Positions 1 through 6,783 of a stretch of 14,534 nucleotides of DNA are shown here, one piece after another (position 1 is the stretch's first letter; the number at the start of each line of letters is the position of its first letter). The stretch comes from Candidatus Hydrogenedentota bacterium. Lineage in GTDB: Bacteria; Hydrogenedentota; Hydrogenedentia; Hydrogenedentales; JAEUWI01. The DNA is taken from contig JAUIKJ010000022.1 of the NCBI GenBank assembly GCA_030430835.1, positions 1-14,534 of the forward strand. Direction: 5' to 3'. The position numbers and the translations under genes were made by a program. The notes below the pieces were generated by a model. The model had not been told where the DNA came from. It saw nothing but the letters and a program-made list of their open reading frames with translations, and ran no database searches.

Positions 1-593
1 GCGGGGAGTCCCCAGAATTCGAGCAGCGCGGCGCCGGCTTCAGCATGGTCGGTGCCGAGGACCTGACGCTCGGCGTTCTCGAAGGTGATCGATTCAATTT
101 GTGCAAGCCGAACGATGGCCGCGCCGTCGACCTCGAGGAACGAGCCCAACACAATCTTGCCGACGTCATGGAGCAAGCCCGTGGTGAAGGTGTGCTGGGG
201 CGCTTCGATACCGGCCCCCCGAGCGAGTTCTTCCGCACCGATGCCCACGGCGACGAGATGGCGCAGGAGTGCCTGCGGCGGGAGATCGTAGCCCCGCAGC
301 GGAATCCGGACGATTGGAAACACCGCGGCGGCGAGCACCAACTGAATGATGCGGTTCACGCCGAAGAGCACGCCAGCGTCGCGAAGTGAGGCAACCTGCC
401 GCGGGCCAGCGAAGTAGGCTGAGTTGGCGAGGCGAAGCGACTCTGCGGTCAGGCCGGGGTCGTTCTCCATGGCCTGGGTTATCTCTGCGATACCGGTGCC
501 GGGATCCTGGGCCAGGCGAAGTACCTCCACGGCCGAGGCCGGCAGGGCGGGGATACCTTGTATCGAGGCCAGGATTTCATGGCGACGCGTCAT
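1..593 (-). CDS. HDOD-domain signalling protein (C-terminus beyond the left edge)
   Basis: Reading leftward from an ATG at 593-591, the frame is open to the window edge and gives the first 197 residues. The protein matches the HDOD family, a degenerate relative of HD-type phosphohydrolases used in bacterial signalling and often found near chemotaxis genes. The N-terminus (about residues 10-60) has the usual 'LPAS...L...DPGLTAESLRLANSAYF' style of pattern. The motif GLLHDVGK (HD at 142-143) and a later TDHAEAG followed by LLEFWGLP are typical of the family. The HD-x-GK residues are kept, so some metal binding is possible, although most HDOD proteins are thought to act by protein interaction. 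It follows cheD on the same strand after 29 bp, with an AAGGAA ribosome-binding site about 11 bases before the ATG. A role in motility signalling is inferred from this context. The family call is firm; the function and any extra C-terminal domain are unknown. Confidence 0.88.
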   Translation of the reverse strand, partial: MTRRHEILASIQGIPALPASAVEVLRLAQDPGTGIAEITQAMENDPGLTAESLRLANSAYFAGPRQVASLRDAGVLFGVNRIIQLVLAAAVFPIVRIPLRGYDLPPQALLRHLVAVGIGAEELARGAGIEAPQHTFTTGLLHDVGKIVLGSFLEVDGAAIVRLAQIESITFENAERQVLGTDHAEAGAALLEFWGLP

Positions 594-622
594 GACGATC
601 AAGTTCCTTCCAGCGCTGGGCA

Positions 623-1114
623 CTACACGATGGATTCGCGGCCATCTTTTCTTACAATGGTATTTCCATCGGCGAGATGCAAGGCCATGGAGCGTGCCGC
701 GCGTCCGCCGAGGTCTTGACCGGCGAGGAGCATGCCGTTCTTCTCCAATATCCGGATCAGTACCGTACGGTTCCGCTGTCCGATCTGGAAGGGCGCGGCG
801 TCGCCGAGCAGTTCGGCGCCCCCGGCGGCGCGCAGCACGAGGCGTGACTTGGGTACACCGGCATCCTTCAAGGCACGCAAGAGCGCCGTGGTGCCTGCAT
901 CCACGAACATGCACGGATGGGATGCGGCGGTGTCGCACGCAATCGATGACAGGGGGAGCATGCAATGGACCAGCCCCCCGATCCCGCTCTCCGGATCGTA
1001 GGCCGTGAGGCCGATACAGGAGCCGAGCGCGTGCGTCACCAAGGCCGTGCCCGGATCCCGCGACACGGCCATCTGCCCCATGGCGACCAGTTGTGTACGC
1101 ACCGCCTCAGGCAT
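623..1114 (-). CDS. cheD: CheD, chemoreceptor glutamine deamidase
   Basis: This is a 163-residue protein of normal CheD length. CheD deamidates specific glutamines in chemoreceptors and, in Bacillus and Thermotoga, also binds CheC or CheX-type phosphatases. The family signature LGSCIGLTAYD lies at residues 31-40 and GGLVHCMLP follows at 46-54. The expected catalytic residues are present: Thr27, Cys33 and His50, with the same relative spacing as Thr21, Cys27 and His44 of Thermotoga CheD. The start ATG overlaps the stop of the upstream CheX-like gene by 8 bp (ATGCCTGA), which points to translational coupling. An HDOD gene follows 29 bp downstream. The protein should be cytoplasmic and active; both identification and start are secure. 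Confidence 0.95.
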   Translation of the reverse strand: MPEAVRTQLVAMGQMAVSRDPGTALVTHALGSCIGLTAYDPESGIGGLVHCMLPLSSIACDTAASHPCMFVDAGTTALLRALKDAGVPKSRLVLRAAGGAELLGDAAPFQIGQRNRTVLIRILEKNGMLLAGQDLGGRAARSMALHLADGNTIVRKDGRESIV

Positions 1115-1580
1115 TGAAGGTTACCGCGCTGGTATCTGCGGTACGCACAACGAAGCCACCAAACTCAGAAGCGAATCCCGATTCGCGCATGACCGCTCCG
1201 TTGGGGAAGGCCAGTGCCGCGGCGTCACCCTGCAGTATCCAGGGCGGGCCCGCGCTGACGGTGGCGCCGGCGCGGGATTCGAGTTGCGTGCGCAGATTGG
1301 TGACGAGGATTCCCTTCAGTTTGAGCAGGTCGGCGTAGTCCTGGGTCACAAAGGCGGCGGGGTCTTCGCCCGTGTGGCGGCTGATCAGGAGCGGGACCGT
1401 GCTGCGCGGTATCTCAAGCGCCATGGCGCCGGGTTGCGCGGTGCCGAAGGCAAAGACCGCGGTGACGCGGTCTCGCGGGGGGATCCGAACCGAGTCGTCA
1501 GGCGTCGGATAGAGATCCAGCATGGCGGCGAACCAGTCCATCGTGCCGGCGATGCAGGCCTCGTGAAAGGCATTAGCCAT
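1107..1580 (-). CDS. CheX/CheC-like chemotaxis protein, apparently lacking the catalytic Glu
   Basis: This 157-residue protein looks like a single CheX-type domain: an N-terminal helix with a 'NAFHEACIAGTMDWF' start, a strand-rich middle with a glycine turn (about 40-60), a helix (78-101) and a C-terminal strand segment around 'GPPWILQGD'. CheX and CheC dephosphorylate CheY-P using a Glu-x-x-Asn motif in the long helix. Here Asn95 is in the expected place but position 92 is Leu, so the phosphatase Glu appears lost. The ATG at 1580 is preferred over one at 1589: AGGA sits 8 bases before it, whereas an AGG abuts the other. With this start it overlaps the preceding gene by 8 bp (ATGGCTAA), the same arrangement as its junction with cheD. 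Pairing with CheD supports the chemotaxis assignment; similarity to CheX is moderate and read by eye. Confidence 0.6.
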   Translation of the reverse strand: MANAFHEACIAGTMDWFAAMLDLYPTPDDSVRIPPRDRVTAVFAFGTAQPGAMALEIPRSTVPLLISRHTGEDPAAFVTQDYADLLKLKGILVTNLRTQLESRAGATVSAGPPWILQGDAAALAFPNGAVMRESGFASEFGGFVVRTADTSAVTFNA

Positions 1581-4500
1581 GGGCGGCATCCTGCACGGCG
1601 GCCGGTGCCGCCGGGGGAACCACCTTCAGGTCATGCGTCGCCGTGGTTCCGGTCGTGAGATCACGCAGTTTCAATAGGTAGTGACCAAGCGGCAGGTTTC
1701 GGGCGAGCGGGATGTAGCCACGACCAGCGCCCTGATGGCAAGCAATGTAGACCCGGTGCCAGGGTTTCGCCTTGCCGTTAAAGGGGGCAAGTTCCGCGAC
1801 CACGCGGTGGTCGCCCGCGGTGCCGGTATCCGTGCCGATGAGACATTGCACCGGCAGACGCGCCCCAGCCGCGGTAACTTCGGGCGCGACAATCTCCAGT
1901 GACTTGACCCGATAGGGCAGGCGCGCGAACACGGCGGCTGCGCCCGGCTCCAGGTGGACCACCGTCTTGTGTGGCCGCAATACCGGGGCGCCTTCGGTCA
2001 AGTCGTAGACCGCGTCTTTCTTGTCAAAGGCGAGGGTCACGCGATGTCTGCTGGTTTCCGGCCCAGCAACGAGACCATAGAATTGCACGTTGCCCGCTGC
2101 GAATCGGTACTGCCGCACGCCCGGAGGCAGTGCATCCGGTTCCGCAAGCGGCAGCGAGGGTTCCAGTCCCGCTTCCCGCAGGCGGCTGGCCAACACGTGC
2201 CGCACGGCGAGGTAGCGGCCCGCGGCATCGGGTGGCCCGAGGAGGCACCGGCGCACATCGGGCGATGCGTCAGCATCCAGGGAGGCCCAGGGAATGGCGT
2301 CGTGGCCGACGGGACCGGAATTCATGTCGGGCGCGAAAAGGATACGGTCCTTCTCCAAGATCGTGTCTATGGCCTGGGACCGTTCGGTGGACCACTGCAG
2401 CGACGCGGGCAGAAATACGGCACGGATAGAATCCGTTCGTGGATCGCCAAACTCGTCGAGACGCACAAAGCGCCAGGGGAAGCCGAGGGCGTCCAGCAGT
2501 TCTACGAGTGCGGCCTCCGATCGGGCGTACACGTCCGCGCGCGAAGTATCCAACTGCGCGGCGTAGGCCGAGGCGGGGTCCTCGAGGAGGCCGATGACCG
2601 GGGGCACTGGGGTGGCCGTCGCGAGCGCGGGGGCGACCGCGTCATTGATAGCACGGACGGTCGTGGCCACCGCGCGCAATTGCGGGGACGCCGTACCGTC
2701 TGTGCGCAGGACGGCAGCGGGCGACGGGGCATCGGTCGTGCCGTAGGGCGCGTGCAGCCAGACGCTGCCCAGTCCCGACAGGGCGGCGTTCCAGAGCAGG
2801 GCCTGGATCTCCGGATCCGATTGGGGCCGGGTACGATCCCCGAGCAGGATGCCGGCGTTGCTGTGTGCCGGCGCGTAGGATCGGAGCTTGTGCATGATCA
2901 CCGGGTCGGCATCCGCCACGACCCAGGCCAAGACTTCCAGCAACCCGCGCCAGTCATAGGCGTAGCGCGCGGCGCTGCTGCCCAGCGCTCGAAATCCGGG
3001 CGCGCCCTGTGGGTCGACCTGCCGTACGGCATCGGCCATGCGCGCCATGAAACTGCCGAAGATGTGGGCACGTTCGGTCCAGAAGCGGGGATTGGCCGGA
3101 AGCCGGTCGTCGAAGGCGATATCTTTGGCGCGCAGCCGCGCGCGACAGTCGGGCGACTGGCACACCGGCTCATCGGTGGCGCAATAGTAGCTTGGGTTGC
3201 CGAGGCCGTAGCGGGCGTTGCCACCGGCCCAGTGGAGGAGCGCCTTGTCTGACACCCCGGCGGACTCCCGGGAAAGGACTTCCGGATCGCTTAGGCAGGG
3301 CACGCGATAGCGGCCCGCTTCGTTGTGGTCGCCCCGCCACGCGCCAACCTCCGGAAGCAGGCGAAGTCCCGCGCCCGCGGCCTGGACGAAGTTGGCATTG
3401 CCTGCCGGCGTGTAGAGCGTGTCCACGCCTTCGGCGTTGAGGGTCTCGAGATATGCGGCCGCGGCGGGGCCATTCGCGCTGGGCACGGTGGCGACCAGCC
3501 GCAGTCCCGGCCGGTCGTCCGGCAGGCGCACGGGATAATAGAGGCGTTTGGGTTCGTGGACGCGCAGCATGAACGCCGTTGGCGTGGGGACCTGCCCGGA
3601 GAGCGCATAGATTTCGACCATCACCATGGGCGCGAGCAGGTCCGCAAACTCGAGCGAAAGTGTCACCTCGCCGCCGTCTGCATCCACGACGGCGTGGGCT
3701 TCGCCCAGCTTGCGGCCGACGTTGTCGATCGCGTGCGCATAGATTGTGGCACTGCGATAGCGGCTGTGGACCGGACGCACGCGAACGTTCAGGAGCAGCC
3801 GATCGTTGGGGTGGAGCCAGGTCTTGTCCGCGCGCAGCGCCTCGATGTCCGGCCAGTCGCTAATCTCGATGTTGCGTGAGGCCCAGTCTACGATCCCCTT
3901 GCGTGTAGTGAGCCAGGCGTCGACCGTGAGCCGGCCGGTGCCGAGGTAGAGAAAGGTGCTGATGTCCTGCTGGCCTTCACGCACGCTTTCGGTCACCGAG
4001 TAGGCCACGACCGGGCGGCCCTGTTCCCGGACCTGCAGGGTCAGTTCCATTCTTCGCGGGGCCGGCTCATTGAGGGTCACCAGGAAGGGCCGCATCGGTT
4101 GCTGCATGGGCAGGTCCTGCAGGGATTCCTTAAATGCTTCCGGGAGCTCCGGCGGGATCTCATCCGGATTCGGACCCTCCGGCGATTGGTCTGTGAGCCC
4201 GGCAATACGGAGGCCGCGGTCGCGTCCCGCGGCCCAGAGGGCGGCACGGGCCACGAGTGAGAACATGTCATCGGCCCATGCGGGTGCATAGAGTGCAGGT
4301 TCGAGGGATTCCGGAAGCAACCCCTGGTGTTGCGGCGGATTCTCCGGGTAGTCGAACTCGGCGATACGTCCGTCGTTGACCAGGCCGAGGCGGAGGTCCT
4401 TGGCCCGTTCCAGCATGTTCGCACCGGTGACCAGATCCCCGGGCACATTGTCGTCCGGCGCTTCCGCGCTTTCCAAGACGACCGAGAGCGGTCCATGGCC

Positions 4501-5007
4501 ATACCAGGATAGGTTGGCAAGGAGCAGTCCAGCGCCTTGCGCGACCCGCGTAACGATTTCGGAAAGTGCGGTGGCCGGCAGGATTGCCGGGTCGAGGTTG
4601 GCGAGGATATAGAGATCATGATTGTCCTGGAGAGCCTGAGACAAGGTCTCGGTCACCTCCTCCGCGGCGAAGCCGGGGGTGTGCTCCTCCAAGAGGGCGG
4701 GGTCGTAGCCCAGGTGTGTGGACTGCCAGACCGATACCAAATCCAATTCCATCTCCAGGCGCGCGGCGAGGGCGTGGGCGTCCCAGGCGGCGAAGCGCGG
4801 GGCGATATAGAGCACCTTCAGCGGTCCGCGATCGAGGGGGGTCGCCCAGGCGATGGGCGGGGCGTCCAACGCGGCGAGCCCCGCCGTGGCCGGCGGCGCA
4901 ACGGCGGCCGTGCCCGCGAGGCACATGAGAAGGAGGATCAGCAATCGATAGGGCATGTCGATCAGCATAGCAAAGACACGCGCGATCGTGATTTCTGTTG
5001 TCACCAT
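1573..5007 (-). CDS. Very large exported glycoside-hydrolase-like protein (GH42-like architecture)
   Basis: The protein has about 1,144 residues. An export signal with a long Leu-rich core (MPYRLLILLLMCLAG) ends near an Ala-rich cleavage region; no lipobox is seen. After it come a Rossmann or GATase-like domain (about 55-260, 'LKVLYIAP'), a beta-sandwich stretch (300-490), a probable barrel (500-790), a second GATase-like domain (about 800-920) and a C-terminal beta-rich part (930-1130). The barrel carries YYCATDEPVCQSPDC, with an Asp-Glu pair at about 612-613 that resembles the acid/base region of GH42-type enzymes. A barrel followed by a GATase-like domain also recalls GH42 beta-galactosidases. 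The substrate is unknown and catalysis is not proven. I chose the ATG at 5007 because GGAG lies 7 bases upstream; ATGs at 4968 and 4956 give a more ordinary signal peptide but have no ribosome-binding site, and the frame is open to 5052. It heads an operon with chemotaxis genes, which is unusual. Confidence 0.6.
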   Translation of the reverse strand: MVTTEITIARVFAMLIDMPYRLLILLLMCLAGTAAVAPPATAGLAALDAPPIAWATPLDRGPLKVLYIAPRFAAWDAHALAARLEMELDLVSVWQSTHLGYDPALLEEHTPGFAAEEVTETLSQALQDNHDLYILANLDPAILPATALSEIVTRVAQGAGLLLANLSWYGHGPLSVVLESAEAPDDNVPGDLVTGANMLERAKDLRLGLVNDGRIAEFDYPENPPQHQGLLPESLEPALYAPAWADDMFSLVARAALWAAGRDRGLRIAGLTDQSPEGPNPDEIPPELPEAFKESLQDLPMQQPMRPFLVTLNEPAPRRMELTLQVREQGRPVVAYSVTESVREGQQDISTFLYLGTGRLTVDAWLTTRKGIVDWASRNIEISDWPDIEALRADKTWLHPNDRLLLNVRVRPVHSRYRSATIYAHAIDNVGRKLGEAHAVVDADGGEVTLSLEFADLLAPMVMVEIYALSGQVPTPTAFMLRVHEPKRLYYPVRLPDDRPGLRLVATVPSANGPAAAAYLETLNAEGVDTLYTPAGNANFVQAAGAGLRLLPEVGAWRGDHNEAGRYRVPCLSDPEVLSRESAGVSDKALLHWAGGNARYGLGNPSYYCATDEPVCQSPDCRARLRAKDIAFDDRLPANPRFWTERAHIFGSFMARMADAVRQVDPQGAPGFRALGSSAARYAYDWRGLLEVLAWVVADADPVIMHKLRSYAPAHSNAGILLGDRTRPQSDPEIQALLWNAALSGLGSVWLHAPYGTTDAPSPAAVLRTDGTASPQLRAVATTVRAINDAVAPALATATPVPPVIGLLEDPASAYAAQLDTSRADVYARSEAALVELLDALGFPWRFVRLDEFGDPRTDSIRAVFLPASLQWSTERSQAIDTILEKDRILFAPDMNSGPVGHDAIPWASLDADASPDVRRCLLGPPDAAGRYLAVRHVLASRLREAGLEPSLPLAEPDALPPGVRQYRFAAGNVQFYGLVAGPETSRHRVTLAFDKKDAVYDLTEGAPVLRPHKTVVHLEPGAAAVFARLPYRVKSLEIVAPEVTAAGARLPVQCLIGTDTGTAGDHRVVAELAPFNGKAKPWHRVYIACHQGAGRGYIPLARNLPLGHYLLKLRDLTTGTTATHDLKVVPPAAPAAVQDAAHG

Positions 5008-5076
5008 TCGATCACTCCGCGGCCCGTATGTTACAAATACCGCCTGCACCATTCACGCCGAAGGTCCTCCCATCCC

Positions 5077-5865
5077 ATGAACGAACTCGATTTTATCCAG
5101 GCCTTTCTCCAGGAGAACGCCGCGTACGCGCGCGAGAAATTCTCGGATCGCAGCGGGTTGACTGTGACCACCAAGACCGACGCGACCGACATGCTGACGG
5201 AGGTCGATTTAACATTGCAGAAACGTGCGGTGGACGCGATTCGGGAGCAGTTCCCGAACGACGCGATTCTGGCGGAAGAAGGGGAGTATAGTACCCTGCC
5301 CGCGGACCCGCACGGTCGGTGCTGGGTGATGGATCCGATTGACGGAACGAGCAACTTTGTACGCGGCCGCTTTCCGCTTTTCGGGATTTCGCTGGCTTTC
5401 GCGGAAGGGGGGCGCGCACAGGCCGGGGGGGTCGGTCTGCCGGGCAACGAGGACATTTTCCTGGCGCAGCGTGGGCAGGGGGCGACCCTCAACGGCCATC
5501 GGATTACGGTTTCTGAAACACGGGATACCGGACTGGCGCGCGTGGATGTGGACTTCAGTACCCGCGGTGATCGGCAGGCGATGCTGACCCGCGCGGCACC
5601 GCTGATCTCCGGCATCGGCCAGGTGCGCTGCCATGGTTCCGCGGTGGTGGCCCTGTGCGAAGTGGCCGCGGGGGATGCGGACGGCTATGTCCACATGACC
5701 CTCAACCCCTGGGACTACGCGGCGGGCCAGTTGTTGGTGGAAGAGGCTGGCGGTCAGGCGACCCGCCTGCAGGGCGAGCCGCTGGGGATCTTCGATGGTG
5801 GCAAGGGCGTACTGGTGACCAACGGTGCGCTCCATGCCGGACTGATGAATCTTATTCAGGCCTAG
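5077..5865 (+). CDS. suhB: Inositol-monophosphatase family phosphatase (SuhB-like)
   Basis: This 262-residue protein has all hallmarks of the Mg-dependent, Li-sensitive inositol monophosphatase family, which removes phosphate from myo-inositol phosphate, histidinol phosphate or related substrates in the cytosol. The first metal ligand lies in LAEEGEY (Glu67). The core motif DPIDGTSNF spans 86-94, giving Asp86 and Asp89 as ligands, and NPWDYAAG (210-217) supplies Asp213. The length is normal for the family. The start at 5077 is set by the divergent neighbour and the family's usual N-terminus; only a distant AAGG (12 bases upstream) precedes it. It is divergent from the large exported protein and convergent with the cyclo-ligase gene, overlapping the latter by 14 bp. 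SuhB, HisN-type histidinol phosphatase and CysQ-type activity cannot be told apart from sequence alone, so the symbol is tentative. Confidence 0.92.
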   Translation: MNELDFIQAFLQENAAYAREKFSDRSGLTVTTKTDATDMLTEVDLTLQKRAVDAIREQFPNDAILAEEGEYSTLPADPHGRCWVMDPIDGTSNFVRGRFPLFGISLAFAEGGRAQAGGVGLPGNEDIFLAQRGQGATLNGHRITVSETRDTGLARVDVDFSTRGDRQAMLTRAAPLISGIGQVRCHGSAVVALCEVAAGDADGYVHMTLNPWDYAAGQLLVEEAGGQATRLQGEPLGIFDGGKGVLVTNGALHAGLMNLIQA

Positions 5866-6439
5866 GTCGACAGGAAATCGTCCGGCTTTCCGTGACGACC
5901 AGGTGGACACGCTGATCGTGCGGTTCGACGGGGAGCGCCGCGTGTTCCTGCAGGTCAAAGGCCAGCGCGATGCTCAGTCCCTTGAAGCCTGCGAGAAAAC
6001 GGTCGAAGTAGCCGCCTCCGTAGCCCAGACGATAGCCCCTGATGTTGAACAGCAGGCAGGGCGTCAACACCACGGCCCCCGCGGGAATGGTAGCCTCCGT
6101 ACGCCGATCCGCGGCGGGTTCCCGGATGCCATGACGCCCGGGTAGCAGCGCCGACTCCTCCGTGACACCTGCCCATGCCATGCCGGTGTCCGTGAGGTAT
6201 GGGAGGTAGAGGTCCCGGCCTTCGGCCCAGGCCGCACGCAACAAAGGCCAGGTATCCACTTCATCGCCGACAGCCGCATAACCCAAGAGGGCGGTGGCAT
6301 TTCGGTACTGTGGCAGGGCTGCCACGCGCTCCTGAATGCGCGCGCTGGCGTCACGATGGGCCTCGGTGGACAGGGCGCGGCGTGCGGCGCGTGCCGCGGC
6401 GCGAGCGAAGCGTTTATCCTGTTCGGTCTTATTGACCAT
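5852..6439 (-). CDS. 5-formyltetrahydrofolate cyclo-ligase (MTHFS)
   Basis: This 195-residue cytoplasmic enzyme converts 5-formyltetrahydrofolate to 5,10-methenyltetrahydrofolate at the cost of ATP, returning a storage or inhibitory folate to the active pool. The key signature GYRLGYGGGYFDRFL (residues 135-149) is the ATP/Mg-binding glycine-rich loop, and the C-terminal HDQRVHLVVTE (174-184) is the other conserved block. The basic N-terminal helix rich in Arg and Ala is typical. The ATG at 6439 is chosen because GGAG lies 7 bases upstream; the frame extends to an ATG at 6535, but that extension does not look like part of the family. Its last codons overlap the end of the suhB-like gene on the other strand by 14 bp. 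In gammaproteobacteria this gene often follows the 6S RNA gene; a folded region lies upstream here but is not shown to be 6S RNA. Confidence 0.94.
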   Translation of the reverse strand: MVNKTEQDKRFARAAARAARRALSTEAHRDASARIQERVAALPQYRNATALLGYAAVGDEVDTWPLLRAAWAEGRDLYLPYLTDTGMAWAGVTEESALLPGRHGIREPAADRRTEATIPAGAVVLTPCLLFNIRGYRLGYGGGYFDRFLAGFKGLSIALAFDLQEHAALPVEPHDQRVHLVVTESRTISCRPRPE

Positions 6440-6483
6440 GGCATGGCTCCAGGGTGCAGATTCTTCCTGCGGGCGGAAGGAAT

Positions 6484-6551
6484 TGCAGGACCCGGCCGGC
6501 GCGGCATGCGCCGGGGATACGCAGAATAGCTGCAATAATGTACTTCCTGCA
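6484..6551. other. Possible three-way-junction structured element
   Basis: An outer 7-bp perfect stem (TGCAGGA 6484-6490 with TCCTGCA 6545-6551) encloses a 7-bp perfect hairpin (CCGGCGC 6496-6502, loop GGCAT, GCGCCGG 6508-6514) and a 4-bp hairpin (GCAG 6521-6524 with CTGC 6530-6533). All three pairings are exact by direct reading. On the minus strand it would lie in the leader of the folate cyclo-ligase gene, ending about 45 bases before its start codon. On the plus strand it lies upstream of the sigma-54 promoter. No T-run follows on either strand, so it is not an intrinsic terminator. Whether it is an RNA element, a DNA operator set or chance in GC-rich DNA is not resolved. Confidence 0.35.
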
Positions 6552-6563
6552 TCCTGATGCTGC

Positions 6564-6580
6564 TTGGCATGGATATTGCC
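6564..6580 (+). promoter_or_regulatory. Sigma-54 (-24/-12) promoter of the flagellar operon
   Basis: TTGGCATGGATATTGCC matches the sigma-54 consensus YTGGCACG-N4-TTGCW at every position except C to T after CA and the last base. The invariant GG (6566-6567) and GC (6578-6579) are separated by exactly 10 bases. The predicted transcript starts near 6590-6591, about 193 bases before flgF. Sigma-54 control of rod and ring genes by an enhancer-binding activator is established in Pseudomonas, Vibrio and Campylobacter; its use here is inferred. Confidence 0.75.
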
Positions 6581-6593
6581 ATTGAACTACCTG

Positions 6594-6619
6594 CAGATCC
6601 GAAAGTCCCATCGGATCTG
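6594..6619 (+). other. 9-bp hairpin at the predicted 5' end of the flagellar mRNA
   Basis: CAGATCCGA (6594-6602) and TCGGATCTG (6611-6619) are perfect inverted copies around an 8-base loop; a flanking G/T pair could extend the stem. It begins 3-4 bases after the predicted sigma-54 start site. No T-run follows, so termination is unlikely. mRNA stabilisation or a protein binding site are the plausible roles. Confidence 0.5.
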
Positions 6620-6706
6620 TCCTCGTGAGTGGTTGGCCCGACGCAGCGAGACGTTGCCCATTACGCCTCGAAGTCCGTCGCGGGATTCTGCGCGGGCCTT
6701 CCTCAG

Positions 6707-6720
6707 ACGCAACGTTGCGT
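6707..6720. repeat. 14-bp perfect palindrome in the flgF leader
   Basis: ACGCAACGTTGCGT reads the same on both strands. It lies 64 bases before the flgF start and is followed by TTT. The half ACGTTGC occurs again at 6651-6657. An operator for a dimeric regulator is possible; the regulator is unknown. Confidence 0.45.
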
Positions 6721-6783
6721 TTTCCAAGCGGAGGACGGGACGAGACGATAGACAGTGACCGGAAGAAGGGGAGAACGCGGACG

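Larger units (their letters stand above)
6440..6783. promoter_or_regulatory. Divergent intergenic region between the cyclo-ligase gene and the flagellar operon
   Basis: This is the longest non-coding stretch of the window. It holds, left to right: a short TTCTTCC/GGAAGGA hairpin (6461-6481), a possible three-way-junction structure (6484-6551), an AATAAT preceded by TG (6531-6539) that could be a weak extended -10 site, a small GCATC/GATGC dyad (6549-6560), a sigma-54 promoter (6564-6580), a 9-bp hairpin (6594-6619) and a 14-bp palindrome (6707-6720). From the predicted start near 6590, the flagellar mRNA would have a leader of roughly 190 nt. No convincing sigma-70 promoter for the minus-strand gene was found, and no short gene is supported here. 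Confidence 0.6.

Noticed and set aside
1954..3252. 432-codon plus-strand frame inside the large exported protein gene
   Set aside because: The minus-strand protein has a signal peptide, ribosome-binding site and domain-like structure; the plus frame is its shadow and has no credible start context.
5008..5076. Divergent promoters between the large exported protein gene and the suhB-like gene
   Set aside because: AT-richer hexamers such as TATGTT and TAACAT are present, but no -35 partner at a proper distance could be found on either strand; a promoter must exist nearby but I cannot place it.
6440..6640. 6S RNA gene upstream of the folate cyclo-ligase gene
   Set aside because: The synteny is suggestive but I could not build the long closing stem and central bubble of 6S RNA from the sequence, so it is kept only as a possible structured element.
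6707..6723. Intrinsic terminator formed by the 14-bp palindrome and following T residues
   Set aside because: The stem would have at most 5 bp with a 4-base loop and only about four T, one of which belongs to the stem; it also lies inside the operon leader.
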